Shown here: piece by piece, positions 1 to 8,295 of the stretch | Layout: each line of letters starts with the position of its first letter | Numbering within the stretch: the first letter of the stretch is position 1 | Assembly (NCBI GenBank): GCA_016792805.1 | Contig: JAEUHX010000087.1 | Coordinates: 1-64,000 of the forward strand | Source of the DNA: Planctomycetota bacterium | GTDB taxonomy: Bacteria > Planctomycetota > UBA1135 > JACQFD01 | Length of the DNA: 64,000 nt | Reading direction: 5' to 3' | Made by a program: the position numbers and the translations under genes | The notes under the pieces: generated by a model | What the model saw: only the letters and a program-made list of their open reading frames with translations | Databases searched by the model: none | Told to the model about the DNA's origin: nothing

Positions 1-14
1 CAGACAGCGAATAA

Positions 15-145
15 GTGATGTCGGCGTCTGCGGGCCAGCCCTCAATGGATTCGTGGGCTCGGCGCGTGCAGGCCATTCCTCAACTGGCTGGTGGGGTCGG
101 CGCGTGCACGTTACTCAAAATTGATACGTGGGGTCGGCGCGTGCG
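15..145. repeat. Degenerate 38-bp tandem repeat array
   Basis: Four head-to-tail units start at 15, 53, 91 and 128, a spacing of 38, 38 and 37 bases. Each begins with a version of gtggggtcggcgcgtgc, followed by a more variable half that often contains ctcaa. The first unit is the most diverged. The array probably continues left of the window. Similar units occur in reverse orientation at about 640-725. No coding signal is convincing here. Confidence 0.65.
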
Positions 146-647
146 CCGACCGGTGAGCGCGCGCGTGCGCGCGCGACCCCCGACTTGTGATCTGTTAAAA
201 ATGGGGCGTGGTTGGTCTTGGCGTGCACAGATTTCAACCTGTAGGGTCGGCGCACGCGCCGAACCATTGCGCGGGGCTTGCCCCGCGCGATGACCCAGGG
301 GCAGCGCGATCCGTCGTCCGCACGCGCAAGCGCGCGCGAATCGTCGCGGGCGGTGCCCGCGCCCTACGTCCAAACTTACACTTTCTCCTTCACAGATGCG
401 CGACGGCAAGGAATGGGGCATGGGTCGGTCTTGGCGCGGCGAGTTCCGCAGACGCGAGGCCATGGCGCGCGCAGAATCCGACTGGCGCGAAGCGCCGGTC
501 GGATTCTGTGCAGCTCATGAGCCGCCGAGCGGCGAGGACTGTTCGCTGCCGCGCCAAGACTGACCACGTCCCATTCATCCCGAGACACAACCCGAAAGCA
601 GCGCGCGCACGCGCGCGCTCACCGGTCGGCGCACGCGCCGACCCCAC
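128..647. repeat. Region bounded by a perfect 47-bp inverted repeat
   Basis: Bases 128-174 are the exact reverse complement of bases 601-647. Both arms contain the hairpin-forming core ggtcggcgcgtgcgccgacc and an alternating gc/cg run. The interior holds a further inverted-repeat element at 413-574, an isolated copy of its terminal repeat near 200-222, and a short perfect hairpin (gcgcggggcttgccccgcgc) near 269-288. Open frames across this stretch look like by-products of the low-complexity GC-rich sequence. Confidence 0.75.
413..574. repeat. Inverted-repeat element, copy 1
   Basis: The ends are near-perfect inverted repeats: the left arm starts at 413 (atggggcatgggtcggtctt) and the right arm at 552-574 ends in accacgtcccat. 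The interior matches the interior of the element at 11538-11664 but in the opposite orientation. For example, gcggcgagttccgcagacgc lies next to the left arm here, and its counterpart lies next to the right arm there. The element has no coding capacity and resembles a non-autonomous, MITE- or REPIN-like sequence. Confidence 0.7.
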
Positions 648-739
648 TCCTCCACAATTTGAACTCCTACGCGCCGCCCCCACTTATCCACTATAGAGGC
701 GCTGCCCCCACGCGCCGCCCCCACGCATCCGCTGCTGCG

Positions 740-1444
740 CTACTCGCCCGGCCGGAAGTTCTCACAAAACCGAGTCAGGAAATCTTCTGTAATCTCCTGA
801 CCGTCCATTCGGAGAAGAACCGCCTGGACCGCCGATCCTTTCGTTCCGGGAGGAGTCAGATCGATATAGGCGATCTCCACCGTCACGCGCCGACGGCGCC
901 CTCCTTCCATCTTCCCTGCCGCGTAGTGGATCGGGTAGCGGTGGCCCAGGATCGTTCCGACGCGGAGCACCGGCGGATCCAGCTGGGATTGAACTTCGGG
1001 CGGCAGCAGCATTCTGAGAAAGCTCGGGGCCCCGGATGTGCGCCCCGTCGTGAAGAGCTTCCCTCGGGCGGCGCGCTCCGATTCGCCTTCCTGCATTCGA
1101 TACAAAATCGCCAGCGAACTCGGATTCGACTCGCGGATCTGCTCCAGGGACCCCGGCACGTCTTCGGGAACGAAGACAACGAATGGAAATGAGAAGAGAG
1201 ACGTGCCGAGTAGGATGCGATAGCCCGGGGGCGGTCCGAGATTGGTGACGAGATCGCCGTACGTCCGGTCCTGCGTCTCCGCCGTCGCTCCCTGCTCAAG
1301 GCGCGATACCACATGTTGCACCGAGAAGAAGATTGTCCCCGCCACCAGCAGAACGAGGAGAAGGCAGCCGCCGCAACACCCGAAAATCCAGGTGGGAAAG
1401 CTACTTTTCTTCGGCGCGACGACGGGAGGCGGGAGATCCGACAC
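740..1444 (-). CDS. Single-pass membrane protein, tandem paralog A
   Basis: A 234-residue protein starting at GTG (1444). It has a short proline-rich N-terminus, one membrane segment at about residues 17-44 preceded by a CCGGC motif, and a roughly 190-residue domain that should lie outside the membrane. It is clearly homologous along its whole length to the protein encoded just upstream (1478-2191): both share the SDLPPP start, the CCGGCLLLV membrane segment, a SFPFV motif and a C-terminal FCENFRP motif. I do not recognise the family, so no function is assigned. The pair look like a local duplication transcribed together. Confidence 0.75.
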   Translation of the reverse strand: MSDLPPPVVAPKKSSFPTWIFGCCGGCLLLVLLVAGTIFFSVQHVVSRLEQGATAETQDRTYGDLVTNLGPPPGYRILLGTSLFSFPFVVFVPEDVPGSLEQIRESNPSSLAILYRMQEGESERAARGKLFTTGRTSGAPSFLRMLLPPEVQSQLDPPVLRVGTILGHRYPIHYAAGKMEGGRRRRVTVEIAYIDLTPPGTKGSAVQAVLLRMDGQEITEDFLTRFCENFRPGE

Positions 1445-1477
1445 GGATTTGAACCCGAGCTGGTGTGGCGTATGGCT

Positions 1478-2191
1478 CTATTTCAATGGGCGGAAGTTCT
1501 CACAGAACTTCACGAGGAACTCATCCGTGATCTCAGCCCCGTCCGTCCGGAAGATCATGACTTGAACGACGGCGTCTTCGAGCTCCTCGGGAGTGAGGTC
1601 CACAAATGCGATCTCGCCAGCTTTCTCGGTGTCTCCGGTCCGCTGTCGTCGAGCCTGCTTGCCCACAGCGAAGCGGAGCGGCGGCTCATGCCCTGGGATC
1701 GTGCCGACTCGGAACTGTGGCGATTCGAGCTCGGCCTTGGCCTCTTCCGGCATGATCATCCTAAGAATCGCCGGGACGGTGGGCATCGACCCCGTCGAGA
1801 AGAGCCGATCACGGTCGGCGCGCTCCGAAGCGCTTTCCGGCGCGCGGTACAAAATCGCCATCACCTCCGGGGCCTTCTTGAAGGCTTGCTCCATCGACCC
1901 CTTGACCTCCTGCGGAATGAACATCACAAAAGGGAACGAGAAGAAGGAGTTGCCGAACGCGATCCGGAATCCTGGGGGCAGCCCCGAATTTGCAACAATT
2001 TCGTCGTAGGTGCGGTTTTGAACCTCAGGAAGCGCCCCTTCTTCGATGCGCGTTGCCATGTAGCGAACTGTAAACAAGATCCCGCCAGCGGCCGCCACCA
2101 CGAGCAGCAAGCAGCCGCCGCAGCAGCCCAGCAGCCAGAGCGGAAAGCGGCTTTTCTTCGCCGCGGGAGCGGGAGGAGGTAGATCGGACAC
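1478..2191 (-). CDS. Single-pass membrane protein, tandem paralog B
   Basis: A 237-residue protein. The GTG start at 2191 was chosen because it aligns with the start of the downstream paralog, and because the frame upstream would run into the oppositely oriented glcD gene. It has the same plan: short proline-rich head, CCGGC plus one membrane segment at about residues 17-42, then a soluble domain ending in FCENFRPLK. It lies 33 bases upstream of paralog A, so the two are probably co-transcribed and divergent from glcD. The family is not recognised. Confidence 0.75.
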   Translation of the reverse strand: MSDLPPPAPAAKKSRFPLWLLGCCGGCLLLVVAAAGGILFTVRYMATRIEEGALPEVQNRTYDEIVANSGLPPGFRIAFGNSFFSFPFVMFIPQEVKGSMEQAFKKAPEVMAILYRAPESASERADRDRLFSTGSMPTVPAILRMIMPEEAKAELESPQFRVGTIPGHEPPLRFAVGKQARRQRTGDTEKAGEIAFVDLTPEELEDAVVQVMIFRTDGAEITDEFLVKFCENFRPLK

Positions 2192-2269
2192 GGGATCAAT
2201 TCGCGGCGGTGGCCCAGAGCCGCGGCTTCGTGGCGCCCCGATGGTAGAACAGTCGCACCCTCGCTGTCC

Positions 2270-3709
2270 GTGCCCGACTTCTCCCCCAGTCGCGATCCCC
2301 TCGTCTCGGAGCTCGAACAGGCCCTGGGACGCGACGCCGTCGCCGCATCTCCCGAGCACCTCGCCGCTTACGAGTGCGACGGTCTCGCGCTCTACAAGGA
2401 GCGCCCGCGGGTCGTGATCCTCCCTCGATCGACCGGAGAGACGGCAAGGGCTGTCCGCATCCTCAATCGCGCCCATGTGCCGATCGTTCCCCGCGGCGCG
2501 GGCACGGGTCTTTCTGGGGGCGCTACGCCGGTCAAGGGTGGTGCGCTCGTGAGCCTCGCTCGCATGCGCCGTGTGCTGGAGGTCGACACGGTCGATCGGC
2601 TCGCGCATGTGGAGCTCGGCCTCGTGAATGCCGACCTCTCGGCCCACACCGCCCGCTGGAAGCTCACCTACGCACCGGACCCGTCGAGCCAGACGGCCTG
2701 CACGCTCGGCGGAAACGTCGCCGAAAATTCGGGCGGGCCCCACTGTTTTAAGCACGGCGCCACGACGCTCCATGTGCTCGGGCTCACGGTGGTGCTGTCA
2801 AGCGGCGAGGTGGTTTCGATCGGCGGCCCGGAGCCCGATCCGCAGGGCTACGATCTGCGGACTCTTTTTGTAGGATCCGAGGGGACGCTGGGCATTGCAA
2901 CAGAAGCATGGCTGCGGCTCGTGCCGAAGCCGGAAGTCGTGGAAACCTACTTGGCGCCGTTCTCTTCGATGGACGCAGCGTGCCGTGCCGTGTCGGCCGT
3001 GGTGGCCGCGGGCATCCTGCCGGCCGCCCTTGAGATGATTGATGATCGCACCATTGCCGCGGTGGAGGCCTCAATCTTTGCCGCCGGTTACCCGCGCGAT
3101 GCAGCCGCCGTGCTCCTCGTGGAGCTCGACGGCTCGCGGGCCGAGGTGCGCCGCGACGGAACGCGCATCCAGGAGATCTGTAAGAATCACGGCGCGCTCC
3201 GGTTCGAGTCGGCGACGGACGAGGAGCAGCGCAAGCGACTCTGGAAAGGGCGCAAAGGAGCCTTCGGCGCCATGGGCCGAATCGCTCCCGATCTGTATGT
3301 GATGGATTGCGTAGTGCCGAGGACGCGCTTGCCGCAGGCCTTGGCCGCGATCTCCGAGATCGCCGACCGACTCGGTGTGAAATGTGCCAACGTCTTCCAC
3401 GCGGGCGACGGCAACCTGCATCCCAACATGTCCTACGACGGGCGCAACGCCGAGGAGGTACGCCGCGTGCTGCAGGCCGGCGAGGAGATCTGCCGCGCCT
3501 GCGTCGATCTCGGCGGCACGCTCTCCGGCGAGCACGGGATCGGCATCGAGAAAAATGACTTCTTACCGATGGTTTTCCGCCCCGCGGAGCTGAGCGCGTT
3601 CCAGCAGGTGCGCCGAGCGTTCGATCCCGACGGGCTCATGAATCCGTGCAAGTCGCTGCCGTCGTCCATGTGTGGGGAGATCGCCGCGGCAGCGCGCGCG
3701 CCGAAGTGA
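2270..3709 (+). CDS. glcD: Glycolate oxidase subunit GlcD (FAD-linked oxidase)
   Basis: A 479-residue FAD-dependent oxidase subunit that oxidises glycolate (or a similar 2-hydroxy acid) to glyoxylate. The N-terminal PCMH-type FAD-binding domain shows VPRGAGTGLSGGA at about residues 70-85. The C-terminal FAD-oxidase domain shows HAGDGNLHPNMSYD and the GEHGIGIEK motif typical of GlcD and D-lactate dehydrogenases. It begins at a GTG codon. The glcE gene starts 5 bases after its stop, and glcF lies 3.3 kb further on, which favours glycolate oxidase over a stand-alone D-lactate dehydrogenase. Confidence 0.88.
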   Translation: MPDFSPSRDPLVSELEQALGRDAVAASPEHLAAYECDGLALYKERPRVVILPRSTGETARAVRILNRAHVPIVPRGAGTGLSGGATPVKGGALVSLARMRRVLEVDTVDRLAHVELGLVNADLSAHTARWKLTYAPDPSSQTACTLGGNVAENSGGPHCFKHGATTLHVLGLTVVLSSGEVVSIGGPEPDPQGYDLRTLFVGSEGTLGIATEAWLRLVPKPEVVETYLAPFSSMDAACRAVSAVVAAGILPAALEMIDDRTIAAVEASIFAAGYPRDAAAVLLVELDGSRAEVRRDGTRIQEICKNHGALRFESATDEEQRKRLWKGRKGAFGAMGRIAPDLYVMDCVVPRTRLPQALAAISEIADRLGVKCANVFHAGDGNLHPNMSYDGRNAEEVRRVLQAGEEICRACVDLGGTLSGEHGIGIEKNDFLPMVFRPAELSAFQQVRRAFDPDGLMNPCKSLPSSMCGEIAAAARAPK

Positions 3710-3714
3710 GCTCC

Positions 3715-4992
3715 ATGGTCGAGCCGAAGAGTTTACAGTTTGACGACGGCGCCATTGCCGCGATTCGCGCCGTCCTCACGGCGCGCGGAACCCTCGCGCT
3801 GCGCGCCGACCGCCGTGCGATCCATGTAGCGACGCACGCCGAGGAGGCGATTCGTGACCTTCTCGCCCTGGCTTCGGAGCACCACATTTCGATCCGCTCG
3901 CGATCGGGCCCTCTCGACCGGCGCTGGCCGTTCCGGAGCGACGGCGAGCAGGAGCCGCTCGCCGACGACGAACGGACGATCTACATCGACCTGCGCCCTT
4001 GGGACGGAGTTGTGGAACATGCCGTCGACGATTTTGTCGTGCGCGTGCGAGCCGGCACCGCCGTGGCCAAGCTCCAGGAGCGGCTTGCGCTGCATCGCCA
4101 ATGGCTGCCCATGGATCCGCCGCTCGCTGGAGAACTCACCATCGGCGAGGCCGTCTCGCGCAATGAGTTCGGTCCCTACAGAACACTCCATGGGGGCATT
4201 CGAGAGCACCTGATCGGCGCGCGATTTGTGCCCATGGGGGGCGGCGTGACGCTCAAAACGGGCGGTATGGTGGTCAAGGCCGCCACGGGATTCGACCTCC
4301 ACCGCCTTCAGGTCGGCGCGCTCGAAACACTCGCCATCGGAGTTGAGTTCACTTTTCGCCTGAAGCCGCTGCCCGACGGCACCCGGACGCTCGATCGTAC
4401 CTTCCCTTCGCGCGCGGAGGCGTTCTCGTGCGCCATGGCATTGCGCGAGCGGCCGATGGCACCGGCGGCGCTCTTCGTTGCGGAGGCACCTCAGAGGCTT
4501 CCCCGGGTCGTCGTTCGGTACGAAGGGCCCGATGAGGCTGTCGCCGAGGCCGCCGAGGGGGCGGCTCGCGCCCTCGGGATGACGCCGACTGCATCCGACG
4601 CGACGGCACACTGGATCGATGCGGCGCGAGAAGAGTGGCTTCGGCGCACCGGCGGAGAGAAGCGCTGCGCTGTAAGGATCACGTGCCGCCCGTCGCAGAT
4701 CGAGAAGATGACGCATGAGGCCGCCCGGATGCTCGACTCCCTCGGCGCACAGCCGAGCTGCTTTGCTCACCCTGGGGTTGCGTTCGCCGATTTATGGTGT
4801 TCTGCCGAGCCCGACGATCCACGCGAGTGGCTCCAGCGCCTGCGCACACAAATGGCCGCCTCCGGAGGAGGAACCGCCCGCATGCGCTGGCCGCTGGATC
4901 TCCTCAGTGCGCCGCAGGGACACCTGGACCGCCGGCTCAAGGAAGTGGCCGATCCGCAGAGCTTACTCAATCCCGGGACCGTCGGGCCTTAG
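3715..4992 (+). CDS. glcE: Glycolate oxidase subunit GlcE (FAD-binding)
   Basis: A 425-residue FAD-binding protein in which the PCMH-type domain occupies the first half. Visible elements are YIDLRPW, VRVRAGTAVAKLQ, DPPLAGELTIGEAVS and a KTGGMVVKAATGFDLHRL motif characteristic of GlcE. The start at 3715 is preferred over an in-frame start at 3646, which would overlap glcD. It sits directly after glcD and should form the oxidase complex with GlcD and GlcF. The second half, with MRWPLDLLS near the end, is more diverged. Confidence 0.85.
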   Translation: MVEPKSLQFDDGAIAAIRAVLTARGTLALRADRRAIHVATHAEEAIRDLLALASEHHISIRSRSGPLDRRWPFRSDGEQEPLADDERTIYIDLRPWDGVVEHAVDDFVVRVRAGTAVAKLQERLALHRQWLPMDPPLAGELTIGEAVSRNEFGPYRTLHGGIREHLIGARFVPMGGGVTLKTGGMVVKAATGFDLHRLQVGALETLAIGVEFTFRLKPLPDGTRTLDRTFPSRAEAFSCAMALRERPMAPAALFVAEAPQRLPRVVVRYEGPDEAVAEAAEGAARALGMTPTASDATAHWIDAAREEWLRRTGGEKRCAVRITCRPSQIEKMTHEAARMLDSLGAQPSCFAHPGVAFADLWCSAEPDDPREWLQRLRTQMAASGGGTARMRWPLDLLSAPQGHLDRRLKEVADPQSLLNPGTVGP

Positions 4993-5030
4993 CTGCCCGT
5001 GGCGAAGGCCATCCGAGCTGCGCGCACAAG
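4993..5030. repeat. Half copy of the 19331-19490 repeat arm
   Basis: The stretch between the convergent glcE and icd stop codons begins ctgcccgtggcgaaggccat and continues with ccgagctgcgcgc. It matches the reverse complement of the right arm of the element at 19331-19490, with only about three differences over 33 bases. Only one arm is present, so this is probably a decayed copy that now lies between two gene ends. Confidence 0.6.
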
Positions 5031-5031
5031 A

Positions 5032-6492
5032 TTACTCTTCGCCCTGGGCTTTCGTCCAGGCCGGCGAGCCATCGAACTCCTGGAGCTTTTCGAGATGCAT
5101 CCAGGGGAATTGTTGCTCGACCGTTTGAACGAGGCCGCGGATCTCCTCGTCGGAGGCGCTCCGACGCGGATCGCGGAGAAGGAATCGGCAGCGCCAGTGA
5201 TCGACGCAGTCGGGCATCGCGTCCGACACCGGGAATACCTTCGTGCCGCGGTTGGAGATCATCTTCAGGCGAAAGGGCGAGTTCGAGACGAGCGACTCCA
5301 GGCGCGCACCCAAGGCTTCCGGCGCGGCGTCTGTTTCCACAAAAAGATCGATGCCCGCCGTGCGCCGGGTGGATGCCTTCTGCGCGACGGCGGAGCGGGA
5401 CAGTTCCGGAAACTTCAGCGTTCTCCGGTCGCGTACGGGCCGCCCATCTTTTAGGACCTTCAAATTGCGAATGATGCGCTCGGTGAATTGAGTCGTCGCG
5501 AGTGCCCCCTCAGGGCGCACGTCACGCGTGTAAGATCCCTCTTCCAGCGTCCGCAAAACGGCTCTCTCGACCTGATCGGCGATCGCGGGCTCGTCGATAT
5601 GCCTGAGCAGCATCACCGCGGAGAGGATCACAGCCGTCGGATTGATCGTATTTGTGCCCGCATACTTCGGCGCGCTCCCGTGGACCGCCTCGAAGATCGC
5701 AACTTCGTTGCCAAGGTTGGCGCCGGGAGCGAAGCCGAGCCCGCCGACGAGGCCGCTCGTGAGGTCCGAGAGGATGTCGCCGTTCATATTGCTTGTGACG
5801 ATCACCTCGAACTGCTCGGGATGCTTCACGAGCATGTGAGCGCAATTATCGACAATGATGTGCTGGGCATGAATCTGCGGATACTCCTTGGCAACCTCCT
5901 CGAAGGTGCGCTTCATGAGCCCTTCCGTGAGCTTCATGATATTCGCCTTTGTCGCGCAATGGATTGACCGCCGTCCCTCCGCGACGGCCACTTCGAACGC
6001 GAGGCGAACAATCTTCTCACATCCCTTTCTCGTCATGATCTTGAGGCACTGGGCCACGCCTGGCGTCTGCATGTGCTCAATTCCGGCGTACAGATCTTCA
6101 ACATTCTCGCGCACAACGATGAGGTCGATGCCGCGCCCGCGAAACGGTGTGGGGACGCCCGGGAACTCCCGGATGGGGCGCACATTGGCGTAGGTCTCGA
6201 AGAGCTTCCGAAGTGTAACGTTCGCGCTCTTCTCTCCGTAGCCCACGGGAGTCTCGAGCGGCCCCTTGAGCACGACGCGGGTCTCGCGAATCGAGGCCGC
6301 CGTTTCCGGGGGCACCCCAGAGGCCAAACCCGCTTTGAAGACCTTGGCCCCCGCCGCACAAACCTCCCATGCGATGGGAGCTTGGGCCGCCTCGAGCACC
6401 GCGCGGGCGGCGCCCACGACCTCCGGCCCGATCCCGTCGCCCTCGATCAACGTCACGCGCTTCTTGCCTCGCGGATTCGTCTGGTAACGCAT
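5032..6492 (-). CDS. icd: NADP-type isocitrate dehydrogenase
   Basis: A 486-residue member of the isocitrate/isopropylmalate dehydrogenase family, which decarboxylates isocitrate to 2-oxoglutarate. Motifs include LIEGDGIGPEVV, the substrate loop KSANVTLRK, YANVRPI, VRENVEDLYAG, the metal-binding stretch NMNGDILSDLTSGLVGG and the cofactor motif HGSAPKYAGTNTINP. The K-Y pair in that last motif is typical of NADP-linked enzymes. The extra 140 residues at the C-terminus fit the long Thermus/Rickettsia-type enzyme. It is divergent from a small winged-helix regulator, with a perfect palindrome between them, and lies inside the split glc locus. Confidence 0.9.
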   Translation of the reverse strand: MRYQTNPRGKKRVTLIEGDGIGPEVVGAARAVLEAAQAPIAWEVCAAGAKVFKAGLASGVPPETAASIRETRVVLKGPLETPVGYGEKSANVTLRKLFETYANVRPIREFPGVPTPFRGRGIDLIVVRENVEDLYAGIEHMQTPGVAQCLKIMTRKGCEKIVRLAFEVAVAEGRRSIHCATKANIMKLTEGLMKRTFEEVAKEYPQIHAQHIIVDNCAHMLVKHPEQFEVIVTSNMNGDILSDLTSGLVGGLGFAPGANLGNEVAIFEAVHGSAPKYAGTNTINPTAVILSAVMLLRHIDEPAIADQVERAVLRTLEEGSYTRDVRPEGALATTQFTERIIRNLKVLKDGRPVRDRRTLKFPELSRSAVAQKASTRRTAGIDLFVETDAAPEALGARLESLVSNSPFRLKMISNRGTKVFPVSDAMPDCVDHWRCRFLLRDPRRSASDEEIRGLVQTVEQQFPWMHLEKLQEFDGSPAWTKAQGEE

Positions 6493-6530
6493 GGTGATTC
6501 CATTCCTAGGAGAGTATGATGTGAAAGGAG

Positions 6531-6554
6531 AAGCATGACATGGATGTCATGCTT
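6531..6554. promoter_or_regulatory. Perfect 24-bp palindrome, likely operator
   Basis: The arms aagcatgacat and atgtcatgctt are separated by gg. The palindrome lies in the divergent region between icd (start 6492) and the winged-helix regulator. A dimeric winged-helix protein would be expected to bind such a site, so autoregulation and control of icd are both plausible. It also covers the first possible ATG of the regulator (6535), which argues that translation starts further downstream. Confidence 0.6.
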
Positions 6555-6624
6555 CAGGTTTCGTATCACGGCCGTCTCCCGTCAAGCCAAGGGCCCCCTG
6601 GGCCCCCACGCGTCGCCTCCCAAG

Positions 6625-6939
6625 ATGCCGCCTCGAGCTGCCAAGTCCCGATCCGCAGTTCCTGCTGCTCCCTGGACGTTCCTTACGAACCACGCCCACG
6701 TGCTCCTCTGCATCGCGAGGGATCCGCAATCGCGGGCTCGCGATCTCGCCACCCGCGTGGGCATCACAGAGCGCGCGGTGCACCGAATCCTCACCGATCT
6801 GGAGGAGGCCGGATATCTCGAGCGGAGCCGGGACGGCCGCCGCAACACCTATCGCATTCATAAGGGGCTTCCTCTCCGCCATCCTGTGGAGATGCACCGC
6901 AAGATCTCCGAGCTCATCGCACTCGTGGAAGAATCGTAG
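6625..6939 (+). CDS. Winged helix-turn-helix transcriptional regulator (MarR-like)
   Basis: A small DNA-binding protein of 104 residues from the ATG at 6625; a start at 6535 would give 134 residues but lies inside the palindrome. The wHTH is clear: FLTNHAHVLLCIARDP, then RARDLATRVGITERAVHRI as the helix-turn-helix, then DLEEAGYLERSRDGRRNTY as the wing. The C-terminus is a short helix with no obvious effector domain. It is divergent from icd and 33 bases upstream of glcF, so isocitrate or glycolate metabolism is a plausible target. The effector is unknown. Confidence 0.75.
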   Translation: MPPRAAKSRSAVPAAPWTFLTNHAHVLLCIARDPQSRARDLATRVGITERAVHRILTDLEEAGYLERSRDGRRNTYRIHKGLPLRHPVEMHRKISELIALVEES

Positions 6940-6972
6940 ACTCCACTTCACTCCGCATTCGACTCAACGTTC

Positions 6973-8295
6973 GTGTCTGATCCCACAATTCTTCCGCAGG
7001 AGCCTCGCGCCGAGTTCGCGAGTCCCGAAGGGCGCGCCCATTACGCCCGCTCCCTCGATTGTGTGCACTGTGGACTCTGCCTGCCGGTCTGCCCCACCTA
7101 CAAGCTCTCGGGCCGAGAAACCGCCTCCCCGCGCGGACGTATTTATCTCATGCGAGCCCAGGCAGACGGGCGCCTTGATCCCACAGAAACCTTCGAAGAA
7201 GAGCTGAAGTTCTGCCTGGTCTGCCGAGCTTGCGAAACGGTCTGCCCGAGCGGAGTGCAATTCGAGGCTCTGATGGAGCACGCGCGCGCCGATCTCGTGC
7301 GGGCGCGCCCCCTTCGCGGGATCCGCGGGTGGATGCGTACTTTTCTGCTGCGCACTGTGGTGCCGAGCCGAGCGTGGCTTTGCATCGCCGCGCAGGCGCT
7401 CGCGATCTACGCAAAGACGCCCTTGAGGCGATGGGCGGCGCCGATCCTGAAGCGCGTCGCGCCTGACCTCCTCGAGCGCGAGGCGCTGATGCCACAGATC
7501 CCGCCGCGGCGGCTGCGGACCGACTTGCCCCCATTTACCCATGCGCAGGGCAACCGCCACGGCCGCGTAGCTCTCCACGAAGGATGTGTGGCTTCTCAGC
7601 TCCTTCCGGAGGTGAACCGCGCGACGGCGCGCGTCCTCTCGAAGAATCGTTGGGATGTGGTGACATGGAACTCGCCCTCCTGCTGCGGAGCGCTCCATGC
7701 CCACGCTGGCGACCTCGAGTTCGCAAGGGAGCTTGCGCGGAAGAATATTGAGGCCTTCGAGCGCTCGGGTGCCGATTGGTTCGTCTGGAACTCCGCGGGA
7801 TGCGGCTCGCATGTGAAGGCGTACCCGAGACTGCTCGAGCACGACGCGGCGTGGCACGCCCGAGCAAAGGCTCTTGCCGCAAAAACGCGTGATATTTCTG
7901 AGCTTCTCGCGGAGCACGGCTTCTCGCCCCGGAGGCTTCCCGTTGAGGCGAAAATTGCATACGACGAGCCTTGCCATTTGGTGCACGGCCAGCGCGTGTC
8001 GGCGCAGCCGAAACAGCTCCTGAGCACCGTGCCGGGAGCCGAACTCGTGCCGCTCTCGGGTGCGACCGATTGTTGCGGTGCCGCTGGTCTCTACTCGCTC
8101 GAGCGCACAGCCGATTCGCTGGCAGTGCTCGATAGCAAGATGGAGAAGATCCGTGAGAGCGGCGCCACGATGGTCGCCACGGGCAATCCCGGCTGTATTT
8201 TACAAATACGAGCAGGAGCGAAACGCCATGGCCTCGCGATCAAGGTCGTGCACCCCGTGCAGCTCCTCGACGAAGGCGAGGGATCGGAGCTATGA
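6973..8295 (+). CDS. glcF: Glycolate oxidase iron-sulfur subunit GlcF
   Basis: A 440-residue electron-transfer subunit starting at GTG. It has two 4Fe-4S motifs near the N-terminus (CVHCGLCLPVCPT at about residue 30 and CLVCRACETVCPS at about 80) and two CCG domains (SPSCCGALHAHAGD and ATDCCGAAGLYS), the standard GlcF/heterodisulfide-reductase-D layout. It should pass electrons from GlcD/GlcE to the quinone pool. It is separated from glcDE by icd and the regulator. The SGNH-like gene downstream overlaps it by four bases (ATGA), implying translational coupling. Confidence 0.9.
   Translation: MSDPTILPQEPRAEFASPEGRAHYARSLDCVHCGLCLPVCPTYKLSGRETASPRGRIYLMRAQADGRLDPTETFEEELKFCLVCRACETVCPSGVQFEALMEHARADLVRARPLRGIRGWMRTFLLRTVVPSRAWLCIAAQALAIYAKTPLRRWAAPILKRVAPDLLEREALMPQIPPRRLRTDLPPFTHAQGNRHGRVALHEGCVASQLLPEVNRATARVLSKNRWDVVTWNSPSCCGALHAHAGDLEFARELARKNIEAFERSGADWFVWNSAGCGSHVKAYPRLLEHDAAWHARAKALAAKTRDISELLAEHGFSPRRLPVEAKIAYDEPCHLVHGQRVSAQPKQLLSTVPGAELVPLSGATDCCGAAGLYSLERTADSLAVLDSKMEKIRESGATMVATGNPGCILQIRAGAKRHGLAIKVVHPVQLLDEGEGSEL

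Noticed and set aside
15..145. Possible CRISPR array
   Set aside because: The repeated part is too degenerate, only four units are present, the variable halves are short and partly similar, and no cas gene is nearby.
15..696. Several open frames in the first 700 bases
   Set aside because: They are arginine/alanine-rich translations of inverted and tandem repeats, with no domain or plausible start.
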